A DNA stretch of 64,000 nt from Grimontia sedimenti (GCF_011045095.1 NZ_JAALDL010000003.1:62001-126000); one strand, 5' to 3'; positions 19,951 to 29,367 are shown, numbered from the stretch's first letter. Numbers and translations are program-made. The notes: generated by a model from the sequence alone, not told the origin.

Positions 19951-21357
19951 TTAGAAAACAAATTCCATCGTGCTTTTCAAATCGCCTTTGCGCTCGTAAA
20001 CCCGAATTTGGATGCGCTCCTGAGTCACGCTCACTTTGGTGAAGTTATCGCCCGAGTAAACATCAGAAACGGCACCTAACGGATAGGCGTTGTCATCAGT
20101 GGCAGAAGCAACGGAGCCTTTGAGTTTGAACTTGCTCCGTTTCATGTGCGGATATGGCCAGTAGAAGGCCGAAGAAATAATAGAGTAGATGTTTAATGGG
20201 GCTTCTCCCGGTTCGGCGATATTGAGCTCAGCAGACATGGAGCAGTGGACATCACCCGCGAGAAAAACGACTTTCTGTACATTGTTGTCGCGGATGCAGT
20301 TGATGATTTGGTCGCGTTGCTGTCTGTAGGCGCTCCACTTGTCGTCGTTTTCTTTCTTTAAGTCCGGGAAGAAGGGGACAGAGGTCGCGACGAATTTTAC
20401 GCGTCCAGAGCCATCCGCCAACCAAGCCAACAGTGCGTCCATTTGTGCTTCACTTATCATCTCTCCATCTTCTGGGTCCCGCTCAGTGCGAGTGTCCGTC
20501 ACGAAGAAATCACAGCAGCCATCTTGGAAGGCATAGTAATAACGCTCTGTTGAGCCAGACAGCTTTCCATCGTTATTAATTGAGAGCAGCGGACTGTGGC
20601 TCATTTGATAAATCTGATAGGAGTGGATGGCAGCAGGGTATTTGGTCGTCATGTCTTTTGAAGTGGCTTTGCTCGGCCAGTTGTCTTCAATTTCATGATC
20701 ATCCAGCGTCATGTATGTCGGGACGGAGCTCATCAGTTTTCGAATGTGTTTTTGGCTGAAGGCATCTCGATAACGCGCAAGGTACTGGTCGACACATTCA
20801 TCGGGGCTGATAAAGTTGAGGTCATCGGCATAGATTTGGTCGCCGACCATCAAAAATCTGTCGACCGATTCCCCATCTTGCATCTGCTTTAAAATCGATC
20901 GGAATGTTTTGTCACCACGATTATCAAACCAACTTCCACCAAAGAGGCGCAATAGGTAACGGCATGAGCCGAAGACAAATTGTTTTGGCGCATGGATATC
21001 GTTGCTGGCGGTTTGGAATTCGCCTTGGTCTGCATCTTTCCAATCCCACTTTGTGGATGCTTTGAATTCATCGAGTTCTTTATCAGAGAAGATCCAGCCA
21101 ACTTGATAGATGTATTTGGTGTCAGGCTCTAAGTCCTGAAAGACGGCAATCCCCGTCATATCGAAGTTTGGGTTCATTTTGAAGATGGAAGGGGAGCGAA
21201 AACTACTGCCAGCTTTGCGTATTCGCGCTACACCAAAGGCTCGTCTTGGCTGTCCGTTATCAAGTTTCTGGTGATCTGCACGGCCAAATATACGGGCCGT
21301 GTTTTCGTCTACGTGACCGACAATGGGGCCGACCGAAAGCTTGTTGATTGACGTCAT
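19951..21357 (-). CDS. PhoD-like metallophosphatase
   Basis: A 468-residue metallophosphoesterase of the PhoD family (PF09423). Metal-site motifs appear in order: FGSCRY (about 130), MVGDQIYADD (about 175), LDDHEIEDNW (about 220) and LAGDVHCSM (about 370). An Ig-like N-terminal domain (VGHVDENTARIFGRA) precedes. The classical PhoD has a Tat signal; none is visible, so this member may be cytosolic. The family hydrolyses phosphodiesters and monoesters, with Ca/Fe ligands in characterised enzymes. No Pho box noticed upstream. Confidence 0.88.
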   Translation of the reverse strand: MTSINKLSVGPIVGHVDENTARIFGRADHQKLDNGQPRRAFGVARIRKAGSSFRSPSIFKMNPNFDMTGIAVFQDLEPDTKYIYQVGWIFSDKELDEFKASTKWDWKDADQGEFQTASNDIHAPKQFVFGSCRYLLRLFGGSWFDNRGDKTFRSILKQMQDGESVDRFLMVGDQIYADDLNFISPDECVDQYLARYRDAFSQKHIRKLMSSVPTYMTLDDHEIEDNWPSKATSKDMTTKYPAAIHSYQIYQMSHSPLLSINNDGKLSGSTERYYYAFQDGCCDFFVTDTRTERDPEDGEMISEAQMDALLAWLADGSGRVKFVATSVPFFPDLKKENDDKWSAYRQQRDQIINCIRDNNVQKVVFLAGDVHCSMSAELNIAEPGEAPLNIYSIISSAFYWPYPHMKRSKFKLKGSVASATDDNAYPLGAVSDVYSGDNFTKVSVTQERIQIRVYERKGDLKSTMEFVF

Positions 21358-21424
21358 TGCTTATCTCCAGTGGTTGATATTGTTCTTATTAAGTGGTGAT
21401 GCCCCTGGCTAATTGGGGGTGTAT

Positions 21425-21637
21425 ATGAAGTTTGTGTTGAGCGCCCAAGAAGGCATATACACGACTATAACGCGCCACATAAGGGATAAAGTGGTGACAG
21501 ATCGACTATGGAAAAACGCAAAGGAAAAGATAAAGCGACTTGCGAGTATGAAACACTTGCCTAGATTTCATGCACTTGAACAGGGAGCGAAATCTGAGGC
21601 CTTGAATTATGCGTTGGTGGAACAAATAACGGGGTAA
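21425..21637 (+). CDS. Doubtful small basic protein
   Basis: A 70-codon frame from ATG at 21425 preceded by GGGGGTGTAT. The product is basic and probably helical (KNAKEKIKRLASMKHLPRFHALEQ), with no family recognised. Against it: the first 40 bases contain an inverted repeat (GTGTATATG at 21419, CATATACAC at 21454) that may instead be regulatory for the divergent PhoD and glutathione-synthetase genes. Confidence 0.35.
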   Translation: MKFVLSAQEGIYTTITRHIRDKVVTDRLWKNAKEKIKRLASMKHLPRFHALEQGAKSEALNYALVEQITG

Positions 21638-21682
21638 TAGCCGCCAGTTCTGCGCGGCGCATTGATAAGCCGAGGCGAAATC

Positions 21683-23122
21683 ATGGCATACCGAAATACT
21701 GAAAAAGCGAAGAATGAAGCGGTTGAATGGGCCTTAACCCATGGAATGGCACTCAAACAAACTGCGGATTCTGCAAGGCATCCTGCATTTACTCTTACAC
21801 CGACGGCTATTGATCAATCCCGCTATGAGCACCTGACCTCTTCCGTTCACTTGCTGGGCAAACTGGTGCATGCGGTGTCGGAAGATTCGCATTTTCTTCA
21901 TCACGCGATTTCCCCTATTACGACGGGCAATATCTTCTTCCGCGCGTTGTTAAAAATGCACCAGCAAATCCACAGCGGTGATGAACCTGCGCGCCGGGTT
22001 CCGCTGCTCATGATGCGCAGTGATTTTATGGATGACGCCGAACTTGGCCCGAAGCTGGTGGAGTTCAATGGTATCGCAGCGGGTATGGGGCCGTTTGGTC
22101 AGCGAATCCATGAATTGCATGATTATCTGACGGTTCAGTGGCCTGCGCCCTATGAAGAATGGGCGGCTGAAAACCACGGGGAGTTGGTGGAAAACCGCGC
22201 TCTGGAAGGGCTGGCAGACGGCGTCGCGACGGCAACCAAATCAATCAAATCGCACTTTGGTGACGAAGGCAGACCAACGTTTTTGATGGTGGTGCAAGAC
22301 CATGAAGACAATGTGTATGACCAACACTTACTGGAACATGCACTGCAAGCCCGCGGCATAAGAACTGTGCGTCGTACCTTCCGTGAACTCTATGATGGGC
22401 TGTTTACCGGTAAAGGACATCGCTTATTGTTAGACGGGATTGGCCCGATTGATTGTGTTTACCTGCGCGCGGGCTATCAGTTCAGCGATTATGTGGCGCA
22501 TGACATCATTGATGTCGCCTGCTGTGAAGCGTTGTCCCAAACCCGCGTGATGATTGAAAAGCACCATGTGGCGGTGAACGCAACGGTTAGCCAGCAATTG
22601 GCGACCAGCAAACGTGTTCAAATGCTACTTTCCTCAGCATCTGCAGAATCCTTGATGCAGTTCGGGCTGACGGAAGAAGAAGCGCAGACCGTGAAGCATT
22701 TCCTCGGTGAGATGGTCGCGGTTGACGAAAACAGCGCCCAGCTTGTGGCGGAAAGCGATGTGGATGACTGGGTGCTGAAAAATCAGGGAGAAGGTGGCGG
22801 GCATTGTGTATTCGGTGATGACATTATCGCCAAGCTAAAAACGCTCGATCCACAAGAATACCAAGCCTGGGCATTGATGCGCCGTCTCCACCCAAAGCCA
22901 AGAGTTAAGCCAGCGCATTTGGTGCGCAAAGGCGAAATCTATGTGGTGGATGATTTGATTAGTGAAATCGGCTTGTTCACCGTGCACCTGAATGGAGAGC
23001 CAGTGGTTGATAATGACGGCTATGCCGGATACCTCATCCGCAGCAAATCCTCCAAAGTGACGGAAGGCGGCGTTCACAGTGGAATGGGCGCGCTGGATTC
23101 GTTGGTGTTTAGGGGTAGTTGA
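21683..23122 (+). CDS. Eukaryotic-type glutathione synthetase
   Basis: A 479-residue protein that matches the eukaryotic glutathione synthetase family (PF03917/PF03199), not bacterial GshB (about 315 residues). Diagnostic blocks are in order: LVEFNGIAAGMG (gamma-Glu-Cys site), VYLRAGYQFSDY, TSKRVQMLLS, VLKNQGEGGGHCVFGDDI (ATP-grasp lysine and triple-Gly loop) and the end motif EGGVHSGMGALDS. It should join gamma-glutamylcysteine and glycine with ATP in the cytosol. GAGG seven bases before the ATG at 21683 fixes the start. Stands alone; no gshA neighbour. A variant product such as a glutathione analogue is possible. Confidence 0.85.
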   Translation: MAYRNTEKAKNEAVEWALTHGMALKQTADSARHPAFTLTPTAIDQSRYEHLTSSVHLLGKLVHAVSEDSHFLHHAISPITTGNIFFRALLKMHQQIHSGDEPARRVPLLMMRSDFMDDAELGPKLVEFNGIAAGMGPFGQRIHELHDYLTVQWPAPYEEWAAENHGELVENRALEGLADGVATATKSIKSHFGDEGRPTFLMVVQDHEDNVYDQHLLEHALQARGIRTVRRTFRELYDGLFTGKGHRLLLDGIGPIDCVYLRAGYQFSDYVAHDIIDVACCEALSQTRVMIEKHHVAVNATVSQQLATSKRVQMLLSSASAESLMQFGLTEEEAQTVKHFLGEMVAVDENSAQLVAESDVDDWVLKNQGEGGGHCVFGDDIIAKLKTLDPQEYQAWALMRRLHPKPRVKPAHLVRKGEIYVVDDLISEIGLFTVHLNGEPVVDNDGYAGYLIRSKSSKVTEGGVHSGMGALDSLVFRGS

Positions 23123-23344
23123 TAAGATTCTACTTTTGACCGAGCCCCCCAAACTATTTGTCGTGTGACTCAATTCTTTTCAAAAGATGAACTGAGTCAC
23201 AGTCGGTATTTTAATTTACAGTGCGTCTCATTTTAGGAAGATGAGGCCAGATAGTGCATACCGTATGCTGTCTAATTAGAAGGCAATTGATCAGTAATTA
23301 AGCAGCAGGCTTATATCTGGCTCGGAAGAACCTTTATTTCATGG

Positions 23345-24703
23345 ATGATGACGCAGATGGCAGTATTTAAATCAGTACCAAAGCTAGTTTTTTTAGCTTC
23401 TTGTTCTCTTTTTCTCGGATGTGGTGGCGGGGGCGGCTCTAATGAACGTCCACAAAATACGCCAGACGATGGAGGTTCATCTGTCAACGTCAATGGCGTT
23501 CCTTCTTTGAACAGCCTCTCGGCGTTTTCTACAAACTCTCCACCTAACTTGGTTTCATGCTCAAAGGCTTTTCTAAACGATGAGTCGTGCAGCTTGAGTG
23601 AGATAAAACCATTAGGTGTTTCGACCTCCTCAGTTTCTCTCTCTGACATTGAGTCTCGCCTTGTGGTTTCACATGACTGGATGGCGCAAAGCTTTCTCGA
23701 AGCAATGGAAGACATTTCGTCTCCGGACCTCAATAACCTTTTCAAATCAGTTAACGCCATTGTAATCAGTTACGATATCCGTCCTTCGTTTTATCACTCA
23801 TTTACCGCTTCTATGTATATCGATCCTCGCTATCTTTGGCGCAATAAAGATGAATGGGACTCTATTTTTAAACAAGATGATTTTCGTTCCGACTATGGAG
23901 ATGGACTTAGGTTTGACGCGTTTAGGCGTTATGTCGACTGGAATGGCGACTATGTAACATGGTCAAATACTTTCAGGACAAACACTTATGAGTCGCGTTC
24001 TTCTTATCAAATCGCGCCGGGATTGCTAAGGCTTTTAGCTCATGAACTTGCTCATGCGAATGACTATTTACCACATGATTCATTGTCTTCTCTTGGTGAT
24101 AGCGGAACTATTCGTGAAGCGATGAATGACATCACGCCAGTGCATCAGGAGCTGGAAAGCAGTATACCGCTAACTGATGATACGCTTCGGGAAATTGCTG
24201 ATGTGATGTTTGGAGGCGCAAACGCAAGCGAATTCATCCGCTCGATTGAACCTTCATATGCAGGCGTCTTTTTTAACTACGATGGTGCGGAGGATTTGTA
24301 CAGCTATTACACGCCTCAAGAAGATGTCGCAATGCTGTTAGAATCTCTGATGATGTTAAAGAGATATTATGCTGTGTCAGATGTCGCCTTTGTTAGCGTT
24401 CCAGAAGACAGAGACAACGCATCGTGTGACGACTATGTCATTGGATGGGGCCAAAGAGCTAGGCTTGCGGATCGTTATGTCGAGCAAAGAGCTGCTTTTG
24501 TCGCAGAAAGAATCTTGGGAACGGATGTATCTAATAATTTATTTCCACTGTACGCGGACGCAACGCCACTGCCAACAGACGTAGGTTGGTGCGCAGCTAT
24601 GGACTCACTGAGATCTTATGAGAGAGCATCGTCTTATTCTTTGAAGAAAGAGGCGTCTAACACTAACCGTGATATTGAAGAAGATAGGTTAGTGAACTGG
24701 TAA
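23345..24703 (+). CDS. Lipoprotein with HExxH metalloprotease-like motif
   Basis: A 452-residue lipoprotein: signal peptide with lipobox LFLGC (Cys26), then five glycines. A gluzincin/aspzincin-like zinc motif appears at residues 233-240 (HELAHAND: His233, Glu234, His237, Asp240). Downstream EDVAMLLESLMM could supply a further acidic ligand. Several Cys pairs in the mature part suit the periplasm or cell surface. It has no recognised peptidase family beyond this motif, so protease activity is inferred. The Cys-poly-Gly start resembles the gene at 671. Confidence 0.75.
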   Translation: MMTQMAVFKSVPKLVFLASCSLFLGCGGGGGSNERPQNTPDDGGSSVNVNGVPSLNSLSAFSTNSPPNLVSCSKAFLNDESCSLSEIKPLGVSTSSVSLSDIESRLVVSHDWMAQSFLEAMEDISSPDLNNLFKSVNAIVISYDIRPSFYHSFTASMYIDPRYLWRNKDEWDSIFKQDDFRSDYGDGLRFDAFRRYVDWNGDYVTWSNTFRTNTYESRSSYQIAPGLLRLLAHELAHANDYLPHDSLSSLGDSGTIREAMNDITPVHQELESSIPLTDDTLREIADVMFGGANASEFIRSIEPSYAGVFFNYDGAEDLYSYYTPQEDVAMLLESLMMLKRYYAVSDVAFVSVPEDRDNASCDDYVIGWGQRARLADRYVEQRAAFVAERILGTDVSNNLFPLYADATPLPTDVGWCAAMDSLRSYERASSYSLKKEASNTNRDIEEDRLVNW

Positions 24704-24879
24704 ACATACGCTTCTTAAAACTCAGGTCGATCTAGGTTTCACTGAAGGCCCGATTTTTACTAATTCCCCCCTAAATACCTATTGCGGAGATTTAAGTAAA
24801 GACCTGAAAAAACTTGGAAAAATACGATTTTGTGGAAGTGGCGCCGTGCCTCGTTGATTTGCTGTGGTGAGAAACGCTT

Positions 24880-25209
24880 CTATTTATGGGCCATCGTTAA
24901 CTGTGTTTCTCTATCGGATGAATTAACCATTGTCTTTTCTAATTCAAATACGAATTGTTGATGCACATTGTTAGAGGCTTTAATAGCGGGAGTCGAGTCC
25001 AGCTGAGATTCAACTGGCGTTGTCTTTACATCCAATAGCTCTACCCCCCAAGCTTCTGTCTTGGGAGAACCAGATTGGGCTGCTTTCAAATGGTCGCTAC
25101 TCGGTGATCCCAGCAAGAAAACAGTCAAAAGCAAAACTGCACAGCTCGTGATTACGACCATTTTATCTACTGTTAATCCATTCAATTTATTCACGCCTTT
25201 TGATTCCAC
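24880..25209 (-). CDS. Hypothetical small single-helix protein
   Basis: Up to 109 residues; one membrane helix (MVVITSCAVLLLTVFLLG) then a polar periplasmic tail of about 70 residues with QQFVFELEKTM. No family recognised. GTG at 25209 lacks a ribosome site; ATG at 25161 or TTG at 25185 are alternatives. Coding nature is likely but not certain. Confidence 0.45.
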   Translation of the reverse strand: MESKGVNKLNGLTVDKMVVITSCAVLLLTVFLLGSPSSDHLKAAQSGSPKTEAWGVELLDVKTTPVESQLDSTPAIKASNNVHQQFVFELEKTMVNSSDRETQLTMAHK

Positions 25210-25500
25210 GACAAAGAGAGCAAATCGGTTCGAGAGTGACCATTCGACCCAGCAAGATGAGTGGGCAGTGTATAGAAGAATATGAGGACTAGATTTTAAA
25301 GCACGTCAATTGCGAGCTAGATGGTATTGCGTTGTTAAGTGAATGTATGAGGGTTCAGGGAATAGGGAGTCACATTCGATTTATGGCCTGAACGCCATGA
25401 TGAGTTCTTTGTTGTTTTGGCTAATGACTTCGATGCACATAAAAAATCCCACGCGATTGCGTGGGATTTTCCTAAATGACGTCAAAGTTAGTTTCACGGA
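25210..25500 (-). terminator. Terminator of RTX gene within a 290-base gap
   Basis: At 25443-25470 AAAATCCCACGC-GATT-GCGTGGGATTTT forms a perfect 12-bp stem, followed on the minus strand by T. It terminates the RTX gene. The rest of this gap shows no gene or repeat. Confidence 0.85.
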
Positions 25501-27834
25501 TTAACCGAATATAAAGTGATCTTCTGTTAGGTACGCAGCGTCAGTGTTGCTCAGTGTGATGGTAAACGGCTCTTCATTCGAAGCGTTATCTACCGTTGCT
25601 TCGATGACAGTGTCGGTGCCTTGCTGGGAGATTTGCAGCTGACTGTAATCCAGTGTTGCTTCATGAAGCTTGAATGCAATGAAGTCTTCATTCACGTCAA
25701 AATCTGTAATGGTGTCGTGTCCGATGTCGTTCTCGAACTGTGTCGTATGATGGAACATGAAGATGTCACTACCTTCACCACCTGTCAGCAAGTCATTGCT
25801 CCAGATTCCTTGCAGCGTATCATTGCCTTTTCCTCCATCTAACACACCACTCCCTTCAATATGGTCATTGAAGTCAGTGCCAACAACGTTATTGCCGTTC
25901 AGGAAGAATTCAGTATTCGCAGAGGTTAATTCCGAGATATCTGTATTCAGTAGTGTCACAGAATGACCTTCGGCGATATCGATGACAGTGTCAGAACCAG
26001 ATTGAGCGAATTGCAATGAGGACAGATCAATGTCTTGGGTTCCGAAAACGCGATGAGAAATCACCAAAGCGTCTTCAGTGGCGTTGAAATCTCGGATTGT
26101 ATGGTCATAGTCGCCAGAACGCCATGTGGTGACAATAAACTCTGTATTACCAACCCCCGTGGTGGAGGCATTCCAATCACCGATATAGAAAGTATCTGCA
26201 CCTTGACCACCTGTTAAGGTATCACTACCCAAGCCAGCGTAAAGCTGGTCATCACCGTTCCCGCCATTCAATATATCGTTGTTGTAACCACTGGAATTAT
26301 CGGGACCCGCGACAAGAATGTCGTTTCCATCTTCTCCTTTTAGGACGTCGCCATGCTCACCACCGATGAGTATGTCATCACCTCTACCACCACTCAGCCT
26401 GTCATTACCGTCATAGCCATTGAGAGCGTCATCACCACTCCCTCCGACAAAAACATTATTTTGCTGAGGAAGGCCGCTGTACTGTGGAGCCGATATGTTG
26501 AAGGAAATGTCACGTTCGATGGAGAAATCTGACGCATCTACACCCATCAGAACAGTCTCTTTTCCATTTAACGACACAATCGTATTATCACCATCCTGAG
26601 TAACATCAATGGCATATGATGAGGCGTCAACATTCAAACCTTCTAGGTCGGGGTCGGCATTAAATCGAAGATGATCGATACCGGGTTGAAAGTCGGTGAT
26701 ATACTGCGGCGAATTGTCACCACCCTCAACATTAAACACGAAAGTGTCTTCACCTAAACCGCCAGTAGAGACGTCGCTTGCAAAACGCGCATCATTGCCG
26801 TCACCTGCATCTGTGTAACGGAATTCTCTGGGGCCACTAATCCCTGACTGAGTTTCGACGAATTGATTGTCGGTTGAGCGAAACGCTAAGAACCTATCAA
26901 TGGCATTTTGTGAATAGCTCACCATACCACTGTGAACGATGGCGTCATTAAACGAAAAGTGTGCAGAAGTCAGAGAAGTCGCATCAGTGCTATTTAAGGT
27001 GATTGTTGAATCTTCAGAAAGCGTGATGACAGTAGTCATACCTACCTGGTCGATCGTTAGTTCGCTAAAGTCCGAGGCAATTTGATTATCGATACTGATC
27101 ACGTCTTTATCGAGTTCGAAATCAACAATTCGATCGTGGCCTGAGCTTATCGAAATATCGGTACCTTTTTCTAAGGTAAAGTACAAATCTCTATTTAAGA
27201 CGTTAGCTCCAAAGAAGAAAGTATCGCTTCCAGAACCTCCAAACAGCAGTTGGTCGTTGTGGTTACCAGCCAGTAAGTCATTACCATCACCGCCCCAAAG
27301 GTGGGTGCCCTGACCGAGGCTGCCGACAACAAGTAACGCGTCGTCTCCCGTGCCACCTAATGCCTTGTCCTGGTTCCCTAGGCTGATCAGAACGTCGTTA
27401 TCTGAGCCACCGCGGAGCGTGTCGTTTCCATAACCTTCAATCCAATCTCTGCCAGCGCCGCCTATCAAAGTGTAGCTAGCGTCGACATTGCCGATTAACA
27501 TGTCGTTGCCCGCACCGCCGACAGCCTTTTCGCTGTTTGTGATTTGGTCATTTCCTTCGCCGCCATAAGCTTGGTCATTTCCTGACCCACCGCGAATACT
27601 ATCGTGGCCTGCTCCACCATCAATAAAGTCATCTCCAGCATTACCAGATAGTAAATCAGAGCCACCGAGCCCATATAAGAAATCGTTACCATCGGTGCCT
27701 TCGATGGCATCGGCACCTTCAGTACCGGACTGAGAGAGTATGGTATCCGCTGAATAGAGAAATTGTGTTTGCGCTGAAGTCTCATCACTGGTTTTTGATG
27801 AATTATCTGTAGAATCCAACATAGTTGAAGGCAT
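25501..27834 (-). CDS. RTX (hemolysin-type calcium-binding repeat) protein
   Basis: A 777-residue acidic protein made almost only of GGxGxDxxx nonapeptides and linked beta modules. RTX blocks lie at about residues 38-210, 460-555 and 650-700. Between and after them a module recurs four times: DxIxDFxxxxDxIxI, then a QxGxDTVI strand and TITLxNTDAxxLTxxHFxF. The chain ends LTEDHFIFG, a hydrophobic C-terminus typical of type I secretion substrates. No signal peptide, enzyme or adhesin domain is visible, and no type I transporter genes are nearby. Calcium-induced folding outside the cell is expected. Confidence 0.88.
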   Translation of the reverse strand: MPSTMLDSTDNSSKTSDETSAQTQFLYSADTILSQSGTEGADAIEGTDGNDFLYGLGGSDLLSGNAGDDFIDGGAGHDSIRGGSGNDQAYGGEGNDQITNSEKAVGGAGNDMLIGNVDASYTLIGGAGRDWIEGYGNDTLRGGSDNDVLISLGNQDKALGGTGDDALLVVGSLGQGTHLWGGDGNDLLAGNHNDQLLFGGSGSDTFFFGANVLNRDLYFTLEKGTDISISSGHDRIVDFELDKDVISIDNQIASDFSELTIDQVGMTTVITLSEDSTITLNSTDATSLTSAHFSFNDAIVHSGMVSYSQNAIDRFLAFRSTDNQFVETQSGISGPREFRYTDAGDGNDARFASDVSTGGLGEDTFVFNVEGGDNSPQYITDFQPGIDHLRFNADPDLEGLNVDASSYAIDVTQDGDNTIVSLNGKETVLMGVDASDFSIERDISFNISAPQYSGLPQQNNVFVGGSGDDALNGYDGNDRLSGGRGDDILIGGEHGDVLKGEDGNDILVAGPDNSSGYNNDILNGGNGDDQLYAGLGSDTLTGGQGADTFYIGDWNASTTGVGNTEFIVTTWRSGDYDHTIRDFNATEDALVISHRVFGTQDIDLSSLQFAQSGSDTVIDIAEGHSVTLLNTDISELTSANTEFFLNGNNVVGTDFNDHIEGSGVLDGGKGNDTLQGIWSNDLLTGGEGSDIFMFHHTTQFENDIGHDTITDFDVNEDFIAFKLHEATLDYSQLQISQQGTDTVIEATVDNASNEEPFTITLSNTDAAYLTEDHFIFG

Positions 27835-28384
27835 ATTTTCTTCCTGATTATTATTGTCCTGATGTAGAGGGTTTAAATTAACAATCGAGATGGGTAGTTC
27901 TTGTTTTTATTTTGAGAACGAGGATTTAAATTCATTTGTGTTTCATTAATAAAGCATTGGGTTGTAAATTGTTAATTTTAAATTTTTACTTTTAAAGGTG
28001 ACAACTTATTCTAATCGGCGGTGATAATTTATTTTAATCAATGGGGGAGGATTATAATTGCTTGTCTATATAAGTAGTTGAATTAAAATATTTTATGGCT
28101 CATTGAGGTTGGAGTTCTGGTCGCCATAGAGTCTATCTTTAGATAACGTCTTGTAGAATTTGGCTTTTTCTTTCGCTGGTTTAGTTAATTCTTATGTCTA
28201 TTATTCCATACAGCAAAAGATAGGTGTCGCTTTGATTGGGTGAATAATTTGGTGGTTTTTTTGAGGTGGAAGTCAAGTGTATAAAAGAATTGTAAACTTG
28301 AATTTAGAAATTGCTTCAAATTCGAGTTGGTAGTGTTGTGTGGCTAGGTCAATAAAAAGCACTAATAAGAGAGATGAACACGAA
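27835..28384. other. AT-rich gap upstream of RTX gene
   Basis: About 550 bases with no plausible gene on either strand. The sequence is clearly more AT-rich than its neighbours, with long T and A runs. It must contain the RTX promoter; the low GC suggests H-NS-type silencing or horizontally gained DNA, which is inference. Confidence 0.5.
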
Positions 28385-28822
28385 TTATGGCTTACATATC
28401 ATTATGAATTCTTGTTCAAGTTCTTCAATACGAATAAAGCCGAGCTTTGAGTAGAGTTGTTGTGCTGGATTGGTTTTGATAACACTTAATTGGACAGTCG
28501 TATTCGTTTCTTTAGCAACACCCAATAGGTTTTTAATTACACTCTCTCCAATACCCCTGCCTTGATAGTCAGGGTGAACCTGGATCTGAATCAGCTTCCA
28601 CATATTGGTCTCTAAACAATACGCGGCTTTTATCAAACCAATCGGCTTGCCTGAATACTCGATGATTTCTGCGCAGTCGAACTGGTAGCGAATCCGTGCT
28701 TCGTAATTCTCTCTGGACGTTGGCATACCGACTTGTTCGAGGTACTTTCGCATCGTCAGGTCTCTGAATTCGAAAAGAAAATCCATATCAGATTCAGTGG
28801 CTTTGCGGAGGGTAATTTGCAT
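28385..28822 (-). CDS. GNAT-family N-acetyltransferase
   Basis: A complete 145-residue GNAT protein: ITLRKATESDMDFLFEFRD start, acetyl-CoA loop VHPDYQGRGIGESVIKNLL (QxxGxG/A), and the C-terminal TNPAQQLYSKLGFIRIEELE block. AAGGA lies seven bases before the ATG. Substrate unknown. The deleted GNAT remnant lies 38 bases upstream on the same strand, so the two may have been an operon. Confidence 0.9.
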   Translation of the reverse strand: MQITLRKATESDMDFLFEFRDLTMRKYLEQVGMPTSRENYEARIRYQFDCAEIIEYSGKPIGLIKAAYCLETNMWKLIQIQVHPDYQGRGIGESVIKNLLGVAKETNTTVQLSVIKTNPAQQLYSKLGFIRIEELEQEFIMICKP

Positions 28823-28860
28823 TGCAGTTCCTTTTGGTTCGCTGCTTTACAGCGAGCTTC

Positions 28861-29063
28861 TCAAGAGATATCTAGCCGTTTGACCATTTCTAAATCATTC
28901 AGTGTGCTATTCCCACTGCGTTCCTTGTTGGATTTCCCTGTCGCTTCAAAACCAAGCTTGTTGTAAAAGTTGATTGCTCGATGGTTTGTATCCATGCGTC
29001 AACATGGACTTGGGCGATGTTACTGGCATCCTCGAGCGATGCATTCCTTACCAAAACATTCAT
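28861..29063 (-). pseudogene. GNAT acetyltransferase pseudogene with internal deletion
   Basis: Reading from ATG at 29063 gives a GNAT N-terminus (VLVRNASLEDASNIAQVHVD then AW). After about 27 codons the frame changes to a GNAT C-terminus (NHRAINFYNKLGFEATGKS ... LEMVKRLDIS) that ends at the TGA at 28863-28861. The central 90-100 codons with the acetyl-CoA loop are missing, so the product cannot work. The junction is near the CATGGATACA sequence at about 28987-28996. Not visible as one open frame. The MITE-like element begins 37 bases upstream. Confidence 0.8.
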
Positions 29064-29100
29064 CAATGATTTTTCTTTTATTGAGCCTTGTTGAGTGGAT

Positions 29101-29367
29101 AGGGGCTGTTGACTTTTGGTGGTTAAATTTTGTTCTAACCCTAAGCGTTTTAGGCGCGGCGAGGTGTGTGCCGCCTAGTTATTCTAAGCAAATACACCTC
29201 AACAAAGCATAAAACGCTTAGGGCAGAACCCTTCGGGCAGCGTTTGTGGGGAATTTCTGCTGCGTTATCGGCTTCTCATGTAGGCTAGCTACACATCGAA
29301 GCCTCTGCCTTGTATAAAGCCCCCACAAACTGCTGCAAAAATCATCACCAAAGGTCAACAGCCCCTA
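29101..29367. mobile_element. MITE-like non-autonomous element
   Basis: Near-perfect terminal inverted repeats: TAGGGGCTGTTGAC(T/C)TTTGGTG at 29100-29121 and, inverted, 29346-29367 (21 of 22). GAGTGGAT (29093-29100) and GCGTGGAT (29368-29375) look like an 8-bp target duplication with one change. Inside are nested inverted repeats: CCCTAAGCGTTTTA/TAAAACGCTTAGGG (29139-29152, 29210-29223), GAGGTGT/ACACCTC (29161, 29194), GCAGC-GTTTGTGGGG/CCCCACAAACTGCTGC (29237-29251, 29321-29336) and a GGCTTC...GAAGCC hairpin (29270-29302). No transposase frame. The 8-bp duplication suggests mobilisation by an IS with that target length. Confidence 0.8.

Noticed and set aside
19343-19954. 203-codon plus-strand frame overlapping the EamA gene
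   Set aside because: Out-of-frame shadow of a real ten-helix transporter; Arg-rich and low-complexity.
23311-23760. 149-codon minus-strand frame over the poly-Gly lipoprotein gene
   Set aside because: The lipoprotein frame has a signal peptide and lipobox; this frame encodes Pro-rich antisense of the Gly run.
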